From NCBI GenBank assembly GCA_030148805.1, contig JASBSS010000026.1, positions 62,001 through 126,000 on the forward strand: 64,000 nucleotides of DNA, written 5' to 3'. A program made the position numbers and the translations under genes. Positions 49,969 through 59,256 of this stretch are shown piece after piece (position 1 is the stretch's first letter; each line of letters opens with the position of its first letter). This DNA comes from Thiogranum sp. (GTDB taxonomy: Bacteria; Pseudomonadota; Gammaproteobacteria; DSM-19610). The notes under the pieces were generated by a model. It did not search any database. It saw nothing but the letters and a program-made list of their open reading frames with translations, and was not told where the DNA came from.

Positions 49969-51416
49969 TGCTGCGCCTCCGCGTCGCCCGGTTGCACGGA
50001 GTCGATGACGTAGCGGTCGTCGTCGCCGCGGATGAGGGTGAAGTGAACCGACTCACCGGGTTTCAAGGCCGAGAGATCGACCGCCTCGGTAACCGCGAAG
50101 TCCATGGTCATTTGCGGCCAACCGAGTGCGGCGATAGGCTGGTGGGATAGGTTCAGCTTGCGTTCCTGGGTAAATACTTCGTTCACCACCCCGGTGCCCA
50201 TGATCGGCTGGTCGCTTTGAGGCTGTTTCGCCGGGGCGTCGTTCTCCTCCGGCTCCATGCGGTTGAAACTCGCCCGCAGGCTGGCTTCGGAGTCGATCAG
50301 GAACTGGGCCGAGGTCACGACCCGGTCGCCTTCCTTGACCCCGGACTCGATCTCCACGAAATCGCCGCTCTCCAGGCCCACGCTGACCGGTACCGCCCGG
50401 AACTTACCCTCGCCCAGGTCGAGCACCACCCGGTCGCCGTTGCCGGTCCGGATCAGGGCTTCGCGGGGAATACTGAGCACGTCTTTTTTCGGGCCGGCGA
50501 AGATATCGACCTTGGCATACATGTCGGGCTTGAGCGTTTCGTCGGGGTTGTCGAACACCAGCCTGGCCTGCAGCGTGCGCGTTTTCGGATCGATGGTGGG
50601 GTAGACGAATTCCACTTTCCCCTCCCAGACCCGGCCCGGGAGATAGCCCAGTTGTACCTCGGCTGGTTGTCCGGGGGCCACCCACTCGGACTGGCGCTCG
50701 AAAATGTCCACCAACAGCCATACGCTGGAGAGATCGACCAGCGCCATCACCTCAGTGGCCGGCTTCACATACATGCCTTCGCGCACTTTCAGGCTATCGA
50801 CGATGCCGTCCTGGCTGGCGTGCACGCGTACGCGTTGGGCGGCACGGCGTTTGCGGCTGATCTCGCGGATCTGTTCCTGGCTGATACCCAATGCGACCAG
50901 CCGCTCGCGCGAGGCATCTTTGAGATGGCTGTTGTTGGCGCGCAGGGCCTGGATATATTCCTCCTGCGCGTTCACCAGGTCCGGCGAATACAGCTCGAAC
51001 AGGATATCGCCTTTGCGCACCCGCTCGCCGTTGGATTTCACATACAGTTTCTCCACCCACCCATCAGTGCGTAAGTGCAAATGACTGATTTTGCGCTCGT
51101 CAAAGGCTACGTATCCGACGGTACTGATGCGGCGCCAGAGCGCGCCGCGCTCGACCGGCGCGGAACGCACCCCGAGATTCTGCATCATCGCCGGATCGAT
51201 GGTGACGACGTTACCGTCACCATCGGCCTGGTCGGCGTACACCGGAACCAGATCCATGCCCATGGGGGATTTGCCAGGCTTGTCGCGGCGATAGTTGGGG
51301 TCCATGGGGGCGACCCAGTAGAGAATTTCGCGCTCCTCGGCGGCGTACGCCACGCTAGCGACCTGGCCCAGAGCCTGAAAGACGATAAGGAGCAACAAGG
51401 GGTGACGAACATTCAT
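49965..51416 (-). CDS. cusB: CusB membrane-fusion protein with C-terminal CusF domain
   Basis: The 483-residue periplasmic adaptor has a signal peptide (to about residue 26), an N-terminal heavy-metal-binding segment ([20 protein letters not shown]), the CusB barrel and hairpin domains, and a C-terminal CusF-like domain (about 400-475). The CusF metal ligands are present as His, Trp and two Met in [19 protein letters not shown]. coli keeps CusF as a separate chaperone; here it is fused. The gene overlaps cusC and cusA by four bases each. Confidence 0.94.
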   Translation of the reverse strand: MNVRHPLLLLIVFQALGQVASVAYAAEEREILYWVAPMDPNYRRDKPGKSPMGMDLVPVYADQADGDGNVVTIDPAMMQNLGVRSAPVERGALWRRISTVGYVAFDERKISHLHLRTDGWVEKLYVKSNGERVRKGDILFELYSPDLVNAQEEYIQALRANNSHLKDASRERLVALGISQEQIREISRKRRAAQRVRVHASQDGIVDSLKVREGMYVKPATEVMALVDLSSVWLLVDIFERQSEWVAPGQPAEVQLGYLPGRVWEGKVEFVYPTIDPKTRTLQARLVFDNPDETLKPDMYAKVDIFAGPKKDVLSIPREALIRTGNGDRVVLDLGEGKFRAVPVSVGLESGDFVEIESGVKEGDRVVTSAQFLIDSEASLRASFNRMEPEENDAPAKQPQSDQPIMGTGVVNEVFTQERKLNLSHQPIAALGWPQMTMDFAVTEAVDLSALKPGESVHFTLIRGDDDRYVIDSVQPGDAEAQQ

Positions 51417-52720
51417 GGTTTTTCTCCGGACTCAAGCCTGGGAATATCAGCCGATTGCGGTAACAGATAGAGCAGGCGCGCGCGGGTCTTTTCCCGGTCA
51501 ACCCGAATGCGCAGATCCTGCAGGCGTACTTCCAATTCGGTAATGCGCGCCCGCATCAAGGTATTGAACTCGTTGATGCCGCTTTGGTACGCGTTGACGG
51601 CAGCTTCTGCGTTGGCGGTCGCCTCGCGCAGCAACTGACTGCGGTAGAGTTCGGCCTGTTGGCCGAGCCTGTCCCACTGAGCGTACTCCGCGGCCAAGGT
51701 GCGTTGCAGTTGGCGTAAAACGGTTTCCCGCGTCTGGAGCGCCGCACCGGCCATCTGCTGGCTGGCCGCCAGTTGTTTGTCCTGGCGTTTATCGGGAAAC
51801 AAGGGGATGTCCATGGTGATCATGGCGGTGGCCATGTCGGGACGGTCGCGCCCGTTGTCGAACTCGCCAAAGCGTTTGTTGTAGTCGAGCCCCACATCGA
51901 AGCCGGGTTTGTATTGTTCGCGCGCCATATTGACTTCCTGCTGCGTGGCTTCGACCCGCGCGCTGGCCGCCCGGATCATCGGGTGGGTGGGCAGAGAGGC
52001 GCGCAGTTTCGTTTGGGAAGGGACGGCCGGCAGCCGTGGCAGGCCTGCCGAGAGCGGCTGCCAGGCGGCTTCGCCGATCCAGCGCGAAAGTACAGCGCGC
52101 TGGACGTCACCGAGCTTGTTAATCTGGGTGCTCTTGTCGTCCAGCCGTGACACTTCCAACTGCGCCAGCAATACGTCCTGTTGGCTGACGCGGCCGGAGG
52201 CGTAGTGTGCCCGGGTGATTTCGACGAGTTGTTCGAACAGGCCGCGGGTCTGGAGGACGATGGCGTCGGCTTTTTCCTGGTAGTACAACTCCAGAAACGC
52301 TTCGCGGACGTCGCGTTGGATGGTTTTGCGAGTGTTTTGCACCTGAGCTTCCTCGGCGCTGCTCAACCACTGGGTGCGTTTCTGTTTGTAAAAGAGACTG
52401 CGACCGCGCGGAAACGACTGGCGGATACCTGCGACGGCTTGCGACATGCCTTCGCTGCGCATGCTGAAATTGTCCAGCGGAACATTACGCAGGCTGAGGA
52501 ACAGCTTCGGGTCGGGCAATTGACCGTCGGCCACTGCCTGCTCGTCGAGCGCCTGGGCGCGGGCCTGGCCGGCAAGCACCGCGGGGTCGGCCTGCAACGC
52601 CAGGTGTTCGGCGGTGGCAAGTGTCAAGGCAGCCTGAGCCGCGAAAGAGGGGGCCAGGCCAGCCAACAAACAGGCGCTACGCCACGTGAACCGCCCTGCG
52701 GACGAAGAAAAAAACATCAT
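51413..52720 (-). CDS. TolC-family outer-membrane factor (CusC-like)
   Basis: This 435-residue protein is the outer-membrane channel of the Cus system. It has a signal peptide ending near residue 30 (FAAQA) and two outer-membrane-efflux repeats with long helices (FLELYYQEKADAIVLQ; AALQTRETVLRQLQRTLAAEYA). The double ATG at 52720 has CCGGAG upstream and is preferred over a longer frame. A lipobox as in E. coli CusC is not seen. The 86-base gap before it follows the Cys/His-rich gene. Confidence 0.9.
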   Translation of the reverse strand: MMFFSSSAGRFTWRSACLLAGLAPSFAAQAALTLATAEHLALQADPAVLAGQARAQALDEQAVADGQLPDPKLFLSLRNVPLDNFSMRSEGMSQAVAGIRQSFPRGRSLFYKQKRTQWLSSAEEAQVQNTRKTIQRDVREAFLELYYQEKADAIVLQTRGLFEQLVEITRAHYASGRVSQQDVLLAQLEVSRLDDKSTQINKLGDVQRAVLSRWIGEAAWQPLSAGLPRLPAVPSQTKLRASLPTHPMIRAASARVEATQQEVNMAREQYKPGFDVGLDYNKRFGEFDNGRDRPDMATAMITMDIPLFPDKRQDKQLAASQQMAGAALQTRETVLRQLQRTLAAEYAQWDRLGQQAELYRSQLLREATANAEAAVNAYQSGINEFNTLMRARITELEVRLQDLRIRVDREKTRARLLYLLPQSADIPRLESGEKP

Positions 52721-52806
52721 GACCGATCTCCGGTAAATCGATGACGACCGGGCCTGAACCAACTGCCACGGTCAGCGGATGGGGCGCTTTGCCCCGAAGC
52801 AGATTG

Positions 52807-53187
52807 TCAGACCGGCGGTCGGTACAGCGGTGGGGTCGGCACGGACGCCCACAATTGGCTGTAGGTGGGGAAAGGGATGAACAGGGGTTGCTTCGCCGTC
52901 AGCGCCGTGGCCAGACTGACATTCCATTGCATCTGCAAACTGCTGCACACCGTGGTCCCGCATTGGGCGGTGTCGCAGTGGCTATGCTGGCAATGCGCAC
53001 AGGCGGCCTTCGCCTGGGTTACCTGATAGTCGGTGGCGTCGGCGTGCGCGGGTGAGCGCTCCGCGTGCATCGGACAGTTCGCCAGTTCGGCGACCGCGAC
53101 CAGGGGCGCGAGCTGTGCTTGCAACGGAGAGACTAGGAGGCTCAACAGCAACCAGGCGAACGACAATTTGTTGGTTATCTTATGCAT
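52807..53187 (-). CDS. Small Cys/His-rich periplasmic protein, first gene of the cus operon
   Basis: The 126-residue product starts MHKITNKLSFAWLLLSLLV, a clear signal peptide cleaved near residue 24. The mature part has CPMH, several His and Asp residues, and the dense cluster CAHCQHSHCDTAQCGTTVC, followed by QMQWNVSL. I do not know the family; similar small secreted proteins (DUF2946-like or CopL-like) occur with copper genes. It likely binds Cu(I) or senses it. The ATG sits about 7 bases after the predicted transcription start and has no ribosome site. Confidence 0.75.
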   Translation of the reverse strand: MHKITNKLSFAWLLLSLLVSPLQAQLAPLVAVAELANCPMHAERSPAHADATDYQVTQAKAACAHCQHSHCDTAQCGTTVCSSLQMQWNVSLATALTAKQPLFIPFPTYSQLWASVPTPPLYRPPV

Positions 53188-53200
53188 ACGATTTACGGGG

Positions 53201-53229
53201 ATAATAAGGGGGTAGCGACCCAAACTCAA
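53201..53229 (-). promoter_or_regulatory. Promoter of the cus operon with dyad in the spacer
   Basis: On the minus strand TTGAGT (53229-53224) is followed after exactly 17 bases by TATTAT (53206-53201), both 4-5 of 6 matches. The spacer contains the dyad GGGT-CGCT-ACCC (53221-53210), a possible operator. Transcription should begin near 53194, only about 7 bases before the ATG. Confidence 0.55.
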
Positions 53230-53436
53230 GCGACTTGACCGGGGTAACGGCGGACGCCGCCGGAATCCGTCGGACAAGTGTTTGGGCAGGCAGCGTTTTC
53301 CTTTAGCGAGGTCGCTGGTGTCCCGGGGCCGCGAGGCGAGGCAGGCCTGCATAATCATAGGCTTAACAGATTCTTCATCTATGTGCTGATAAGGTCCGGC
53401 GTCGCGAACCGATCATCACTGGAGTAAGCTAAATCG

Positions 53437-55209
53437 ATGAGCACCCGCTCTGACCTGTTGACCCGATTTTTTCCGTTTTTAATCTGGTGGCCGAAACTCG
53501 ACCGGCATACCGTCAGAGGCGATCTGCTCGCCGGTCTCACCGGCGCCGTGGTAGTTCTGCCGCAGGGCGTCGCGTTCGCCACCATCGCCGGCATGCCCCC
53601 GGAATACGGTCTCTACGCGGGTATGGTGCCCGCCATTGTCGCCGCCCTGTTCGGCTCGTCCTGGCATCTGGTCTCGGGGCCGACGACGGCGGCCTCCATT
53701 GTTCTGTTTTCCTCGCTCAGTGTGTACGCCGAACCGGGCTCGATGGACTATGTGACCCTGGCTTTGACCATGACGTTGATGGTGGGCGTGATCGAACTGG
53801 TGCTGGGGTTGGCGCGGATGGGGGCGCTGGTCAACTTTATCTCTCATTCCGTCATTGTAGGTTTTACCGCGGGCGCGGCGATTTTGATCGCGAGCAAACA
53901 GTTGAAGAATTTTTTTGGCGTGGAGATTCCGCGTGGCGGCCATCTGCACGATATTCTGATTAGCTTTTGGCATCAGATCCCCCATATCAACGGGTACGTG
54001 ACGCTGGTGGCGCTGGTGACGCTGCTGTCGGGCATCGCGGTCAAGCGTTGGTGGCCGAAGTTGCCGTATCTGATTGTGGCGATGGTCGCGGGCAGCCTGG
54101 TCTCGGTCGCTCTTACCAGCGTGTTCGGTGTCGAAACCACCGGAATCGCCACGGTTGGCGCGCTGCCCAGCTCGCTGCCTCCGCTGTCGGCGCCGAGTTT
54201 TTCGCTCGATACGATCAAAAACCTGGCGCCGGCGTCCTTGGCCGTGACGCTGTTTGCGCTTACCGAGGCGGTGTCGATAGGCCGTTCGCTGGGTGCGCGC
54301 AGTGGCCAACGTATCGACGGCAACCAGGAATTCATCGGTCAGGGGCTGTCCAATATCGCCGGGAGTTTTTTCTCGGGTTATGTCGCTACCGGTTCGTTCA
54401 ACCGCAGCGGCTTGAACTTCCAGGCCGGCGCGAAGACGCCGCTGGCGGCGATGTTCGCCGGCCTGTTTCTCATTGTCATCGTCCTGATGGTGGCCCCGCT
54501 GGCGGCGTATCTGCCCAACGCGGCCATGGCCGGCATTTTGTTTCTGGTGGCCTGGGGGCTGATCGATTTCCACGAAATCGCTCACGTGCTCAAATCGAGC
54601 CGGCGCGAAACGGGCATCATGGGCGTGACCTTTCTCGGGGCGTTGTTCCTGGAGCTGGAGTTCGCCATTTTTGCAGGGGTGATCCTGTCGCTGGTGTTGT
54701 ACCTGATGCGGGTGTCTAAACCGCGCATCATCTCGCGCGTTCCCGATCCGCGTCTGCCGGGTCGCAAATTCAATACCGATCCGAGCCTGCCGATGTGTCC
54801 GCAGCTGCACATTCTGCGCATCGACGGTTCGCTGTTTTTCGGGTCCATCAATCACGTACAGGAGGCTTTTGCCGACCTGGAGGAACACTACCCGCAGCAA
54901 AAGCACCTCGCCATCGTCGCCGAAGGCATCAATTTTGCCGACATCACCGGCGGCGCCATCATGGTCGAGGAGGCGCGCAAGCGCCGTGCCCGCGGCGGTG
55001 GTTTTTACCTGATGAAGGTGAAACAGGGCTTGTGGGAATCGCTGGAAAGCTGCAGCTGCCTCGATGCCATCGGCCCGAACAACGTTTTTCAGTCGAAAAC
55101 CGCAGCGCTCACCGGTATATTCCAGAAACTGGACAAAAATGTGTGCCGGCGCTGTGACAAACGCATATTCCGCGAATGTGCATCCGTCCCACGTGAAGTA
55201 TCCGACTAA
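53437..55209 (+). CDS. SulP-family anion transporter with STAS domain and Cys-rich tail
   Basis: SulP proteins move sulfate, bicarbonate or other anions. The 590-residue protein has the SulP core (residues about 20-430) with GVAFATIAGMPPEYGLYAG and SFNRSGLNFQAG, and a STAS domain (about 450-555). The end carries six cysteines in CSCLDAIG and CRRCDKRIFREC, which is not usual in the family. Substrate cannot be told from sequence; bicarbonate uptake is known for SulP members in autotrophs. It is followed after 13 bases by a response regulator gene. Confidence 0.9.
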   Translation: MSTRSDLLTRFFPFLIWWPKLDRHTVRGDLLAGLTGAVVVLPQGVAFATIAGMPPEYGLYAGMVPAIVAALFGSSWHLVSGPTTAASIVLFSSLSVYAEPGSMDYVTLALTMTLMVGVIELVLGLARMGALVNFISHSVIVGFTAGAAILIASKQLKNFFGVEIPRGGHLHDILISFWHQIPHINGYVTLVALVTLLSGIAVKRWWPKLPYLIVAMVAGSLVSVALTSVFGVETTGIATVGALPSSLPPLSAPSFSLDTIKNLAPASLAVTLFALTEAVSIGRSLGARSGQRIDGNQEFIGQGLSNIAGSFFSGYVATGSFNRSGLNFQAGAKTPLAAMFAGLFLIVIVLMVAPLAAYLPNAAMAGILFLVAWGLIDFHEIAHVLKSSRRETGIMGVTFLGALFLELEFAIFAGVILSLVLYLMRVSKPRIISRVPDPRLPGRKFNTDPSLPMCPQLHILRIDGSLFFGSINHVQEAFADLEEHYPQQKHLAIVAEGINFADITGGAIMVEEARKRRARGGGFYLMKVKQGLWESLESCSCLDAIGPNNVFQSKTAALTGIFQKLDKNVCRRCDKRIFRECASVPREVSD

Positions 55210-55222
55210 GCAGGTGACACGT

Positions 55223-55909
55223 ATGTATGCTTTAGTAATCGAGGACAATCCCGACCTGGTCGCCAACCTCTATGATTTTTTGGAGCCCAAGGGCTACGTG
55301 CTGGACGCCGCCTACGACGCCCGAACGGGTTACCAGTATGCGCAGGACAAGGAATACGACATCATCATTCTCGACCTGACGCTACCCGGTATGGACGGCT
55401 TGGAGTTATGCCGCCGCCTGCGCGATTCGGGCAATATCACGCCGGTGCTGATTCTGACCGCGCGCGATACGCTCAACGCCAAGCTCGATGGTTTCGCCGC
55501 CGGTTCGGATGATTATCTGGTCAAGCCCTTCGCCTTGCAGGAACTCGATGCCCGCATCCGCGCCCTGGTGCGGCGGGCGCGCTGCGAGCAGCGGCGTGAG
55601 CCGCTGCGGGTTTCCGACCTGGTTTTCGACCCCGATACACTCAAGGTGGAGCGTGGCGGCAAGCACATCACCCTGCCGCCCATCCCGCTCAAGATGTTGG
55701 CCCTGCTGATCCGCCAGTCGCCGCGGGTGGTGCCCAAACGGGAGCTGGAGCGACGCATCTGGGGCAACGAGCGTCCTGACAGCGACGCCTTGCGCACGCA
55801 TTTGCATGTGTTGCGCAGTGCCATTGACAAGCCCTTCGAGACCCATCTGCTGCGCACGGTACACGGTATGGGCTACCAGCTCGCGGCGCCCGATGAAGTT
55901 CAGGACTAG
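55223..55909 (+). CDS. OmpR-family response regulator
   Basis: The 228-residue protein has a receiver domain (1-115) with the acidic pocket, the phosphoacceptor aspartate in IIILDLTLPGMDG and the lysine in YLVKPF, then a winged-helix DNA-binding domain (about 130-225). The ATG at 55223 is preferred because the protein begins directly with the first receiver strand. It overlaps the kinase gene by 17 bases. The target genes are probably the neighbouring transporters. Confidence 0.94.
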   Translation: MYALVIEDNPDLVANLYDFLEPKGYVLDAAYDARTGYQYAQDKEYDIIILDLTLPGMDGLELCRRLRDSGNITPVLILTARDTLNAKLDGFAAGSDDYLVKPFALQELDARIRALVRRARCEQRREPLRVSDLVFDPDTLKVERGGKHITLPPIPLKMLALLIRQSPRVVPKRELERRIWGNERPDSDALRTHLHVLRSAIDKPFETHLLRTVHGMGYQLAAPDEVQD

Positions 55910-57149
55910 TCTTCGCTATCGGGTTACTTTCGCTTTTACCCTGCTGGGAGCGTTCATCAGCATAATGCTGGCGATGCTGCTCTACCGCGAAACCGTCTCC
56001 GCCGAAATGCGCCTGGTGGCCGATACCCTGACGATGGAGATCGGCGACTATCTACAGCGCTCGCTGCACGATCCCGACACCCGCCTTCCCTCCAGCACCG
56101 TCATGCGCACCTATCTCATCGAGCCTGGGAGGACCACGGACGTACCGCCCCAGGTGCTGTCGCTCAAGCCGGGGCTGCACCGTTTGGAGCTCGAAGGCTC
56201 CACGTTTTACGTGGAGGTGGTCGAAGACAGCGGGCGGCGCATCGCGGTGCTCTACAACGACCTCCAGCTGCGCCATCGCGAACAGCAATACAAAGTCTTT
56301 CTCAGCGCCTCGGTGCTGGTTATGACCTTGCTCTCGGCGGCCCTGGGATACTGGCTCGCCGGGCGGGTGGTTTCGCCCGTGGCCGAGCTGGCACGCCGGG
56401 TCCGGCGCATGGTCCCGGGAAACACCCAGATCAAGCTGGCGGGGCGATTTTCCGACGACGAGGTCGGCGTGCTGGCCCGTAGTTTCGATGATTATCAGGC
56501 ACGGCTGCAGGCGTTCATTCAGCGCGAGCAGGCCTTCACCGCCGATGTCAGTCACGAGCTGCGTACACCGCTGGCGGTGATCGAGGGCGCGGCGGAGGTT
56601 CTGCAGGAAGACGAGGGGCTGGGCGAGGGCCAGCGTCGACGGGTGCGGCGCATCATGCGCGCCGCGCAGGAAATGGCCGAAACCACAGCCGCCTTGCTGG
56701 AACTGGCGCGCGAGCAGGCCACCGGTCAGACCTCCAGCGGCTGCCGCGTATCCAGTGTATTGCAGGAGGTGGTGGAGACCCATCGCTATGTGCTCGAGCG
56801 CAAACAGGTCGAGGTGCTGGTGGACGTTCAGGACTGCCCCGAGCTGCCGGTCGACTGCGCCTTGCTACGCATTGTTGTTGGCAACCTGATCCGCAACGCC
56901 TTTTCCTACACCCGCGAAGGCTGCGTGAGTATCGCCCTGGACGCTACCGGTATTCGCGTCAGCGACACCGGCGTGGGTATTGCCGATCACCACCTGAATG
57001 AAATCTTCAAACCCTTTTTCAGCGAACAGGGGGGGGAGGGGATTGGTCTGTCGCTGGTCAAACGGATCTGTGTGCGCTATGGCTGGAGTCTGGAAGTCAG
57101 CAGCGAGCTGGGTACCGGCACCTGCTTCAGTCTGCTGTTCGACGCCTGA
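55893..57149 (+). CDS. Sensor histidine kinase
   Basis: The 418-residue membrane kinase has a first membrane segment (residues about 9-30), a periplasmic loop of about 110 residues, a second segment (about 143-163), a HAMP domain, the H-box DVSHELRTPL near residue 220, the N-box NLIRNAFSY, DTGVGI and GEGIGLSLVKR. The periplasmic loop has no cysteine or histidine cluster that would reveal the signal. The start lies inside the response regulator gene. Confidence 0.93.
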   Translation: MKFRTSLRYRVTFAFTLLGAFISIMLAMLLYRETVSAEMRLVADTLTMEIGDYLQRSLHDPDTRLPSSTVMRTYLIEPGRTTDVPPQVLSLKPGLHRLELEGSTFYVEVVEDSGRRIAVLYNDLQLRHREQQYKVFLSASVLVMTLLSAALGYWLAGRVVSPVAELARRVRRMVPGNTQIKLAGRFSDDEVGVLARSFDDYQARLQAFIQREQAFTADVSHELRTPLAVIEGAAEVLQEDEGLGEGQRRRVRRIMRAAQEMAETTAALLELAREQATGQTSSGCRVSSVLQEVVETHRYVLERKQVEVLVDVQDCPELPVDCALLRIVVGNLIRNAFSYTREGCVSIALDATGIRVSDTGVGIADHHLNEIFKPFFSEQGGEGIGLSLVKRICVRYGWSLEVSSELGTGTCFSLLFDA

Positions 57150-57292
57150 GTGTGGGCGGGGTTATGAATGGCAGAAATTCTAACGAAAACTTAACATAGC
57201 TCTCAATATCATTACGGGCCGTTCTCGATCCGGATCGGACGAATGCCGGTCGTCGTCCCCGCCTTGCCGGCCGGTTCAACCAGGAGTGCCTT

Positions 57293-59251
57293 GTGACTGC
57301 CACACCACGAACAAAACTATATAAGAATCTGATCGTTGCAATAATGTTCCTGGCCCTGGGGTTATTCCTTGCCGATCAGGTGCCGACGCTGCAGATTGCC
57401 TGGGTGTGCGCTTTGTTGTTGTTGACGATTTATCTGTTCGCCTTCGAGATCGTCGGCGTCGACGTGGCGGCGGTGTCGATCATGGTGTTGTTGGGACTCA
57501 CGTCGCTGCTGGCGCCGCTGATGGGGCTGGAGGAGGGCCTGGTACCCAACCAGGATCTGTTCAACGGCTTTTCCAGTAATGCGGTGATGTCGATCATCGC
57601 GGTGATGATTATCGGTGCAGGGCTCGACAAGACCGGTCTCATGGGACAGGTGGCGGCGTTTATCCTGAAAACCGGCGGCAGCACGGAGAAGCGCATCATT
57701 CCGATCATTTCCGGTACGGTGGCGATTATCTCCAGTTTCATGCAGAACGTCGGTGCCGCGGCGTTGTTTCTGCCAGTGGTCTCGCGCATTTCGGCGCGTA
57801 CCGGCTTGCCGATGTCGCGCCTGCTGATGCCGATGGGTTTCTGCGCCATTCTCGGCGGTACCGTGACCATGGTGGGTTCGAGCCCGCTGATCCTGCTCAA
57901 CGACCTCATTCTGACCTCCAACACCGCCTTGCCGGCGGACAAGCAGATGCACACCTGGTCGCTGTTTTCGGTCACTCCCATCGGTCTGGCACTGGTCGCC
58001 ACCGGGGTGATTTATTTTGTCGTCGCTGGGCGTTTCGTGCTACCGGTGACCAAAACCGAAGGCAGTACCGGCGGGGATATCATGAGCTATTTCCGCGACA
58101 CCTACGGCATGGATTATGTGCTGCGCGAAATGCGCCTGCCTTCGTCGAGCGATTTGGTCGGCAAGCCCCTGGAGGATATCGAGCACAGCGAACAGCTACG
58201 GGTGATCGCGGTGATCCGCCACAACAATAAGGATATCGCCATCGGCGCCGGCGGCGTGGCGCGCGATACGGTGCTCGAGGCCGGGGCGGTGCTTGGCGTA
58301 GTGGGGACGGCGAGCAATCTGGAGGCCTTCGCCCATCGTCACGGCATGGTGGTGTTGCCGGCGCTGGACAATTTCGCCGACGCCCTGTCGCCGGCCAAGG
58401 CGGGCATCGCCGAAGTGGTCATTCCGCCCGGCTCCCAACTGATCGGCAAGTCGGCGCGCGATGTCTGGTTGCGCAAGAGCTATGGCTTGTCGCTGATGGC
58501 GATGCACCGCGTGGGCAAGACCTATTTCGCCGGCGAAGGGGTGCGCGACATGCCCTTCCAGGCCGGTGATACCCTGGTGGTGCACACTACCTGGCTGGGG
58601 CTGACGCGCTTGCGCAAGGACCGCAACTTCGTCGTCGTCACCACCGAGTATCCGCACGAGGAACTGCGACCGCAGAAAGTCACCCACGCGCTGGTATTCT
58701 TTCTGATCGCCTTGTCCCTGGTCCTGTTTTCCGATCTGCGCCTGTCGGTGTCGCTGCTCACCGGGGCCATCGGCATGATCCTCTCGGGGGTGCTGACGAT
58801 CGAGGAGGCCTACGAGGCGGTCAGCTGGAAAACGGTGTTTCTGCTCGCCAGTCTGATCCCCCTGGGGCTGGCGGTGGAAACCACCGGAACTGCCGCCTGG
58901 ATCGCCGAGCGTACACTGAGCCTGTTGGGTGACGTGCCGATTTGGGGCCTGCAGCTGGCCATCGCGTTGCTGGCGACTTTCTTCACGCTGGTGATGTCGA
59001 ACGTCGGCGCCACTGTGTTGCTGGTGCCGCTGGCGGTCAACATCGCCGTCGGTGCCGGGGCCGATCCGGCCCTGTTCGCGTTGACCGTGGCCATCGCCAC
59101 TTCCAATTCGTTCCTCATCCCCACGCACCAGGTCAACGCGCTGATCATGGGGCCGGCGGGCTATCGGGTGCCGGATTTCATGCGTGCCGGTGGCATCATG
59201 ACGCTGTTGTTCCTGCTGGTGATGATGCTGATGCTCAACCTGGTGTTCTAG
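57293..59251 (+). CDS. SLC13/DASS-type anion permease with two RCK_C domains
   Basis: The 652-residue protein has about eleven membrane segments split by two TrkA-C (RCK_C) domains at about residues 270-350 and 375-455. The transporter part contains NAVMSIIAVMIIGAGLDKTG, MVGSSPLILLND and the C-terminal TSNSFLIPTHQVNALIMGPAG. Relatives take up sulfate or dicarboxylates with sodium. The GTG at 57293 has CAGGAG in front. It is 144 bases after the kinase gene and convergent with nhaD (5 bases). Confidence 0.9.
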   Translation: MTATPRTKLYKNLIVAIMFLALGLFLADQVPTLQIAWVCALLLLTIYLFAFEIVGVDVAAVSIMVLLGLTSLLAPLMGLEEGLVPNQDLFNGFSSNAVMSIIAVMIIGAGLDKTGLMGQVAAFILKTGGSTEKRIIPIISGTVAIISSFMQNVGAAALFLPVVSRISARTGLPMSRLLMPMGFCAILGGTVTMVGSSPLILLNDLILTSNTALPADKQMHTWSLFSVTPIGLALVATGVIYFVVAGRFVLPVTKTEGSTGGDIMSYFRDTYGMDYVLREMRLPSSSDLVGKPLEDIEHSEQLRVIAVIRHNNKDIAIGAGGVARDTVLEAGAVLGVVGTASNLEAFAHRHGMVVLPALDNFADALSPAKAGIAEVVIPPGSQLIGKSARDVWLRKSYGLSLMAMHRVGKTYFAGEGVRDMPFQAGDTLVVHTTWLGLTRLRKDRNFVVVTTEYPHEELRPQKVTHALVFFLIALSLVLFSDLRLSVSLLTGAIGMILSGVLTIEEAYEAVSWKTVFLLASLIPLGLAVETTGTAAWIAERTLSLLGDVPIWGLQLAIALLATFFTLVMSNVGATVLLVPLAVNIAVGAGADPALFALTVAIATSNSFLIPTHQVNALIMGPAGYRVPDFMRAGGIMTLLFLLVMMLMLNLVF

Positions 59252-59256
59252 TCCGC

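Noticed and set aside
53479-55266. Minus-strand open frame of 595 codons over the SulP gene
   Set aside because: It is rich in His, Arg and Gln without domains; the plus strand carries a clear transporter.
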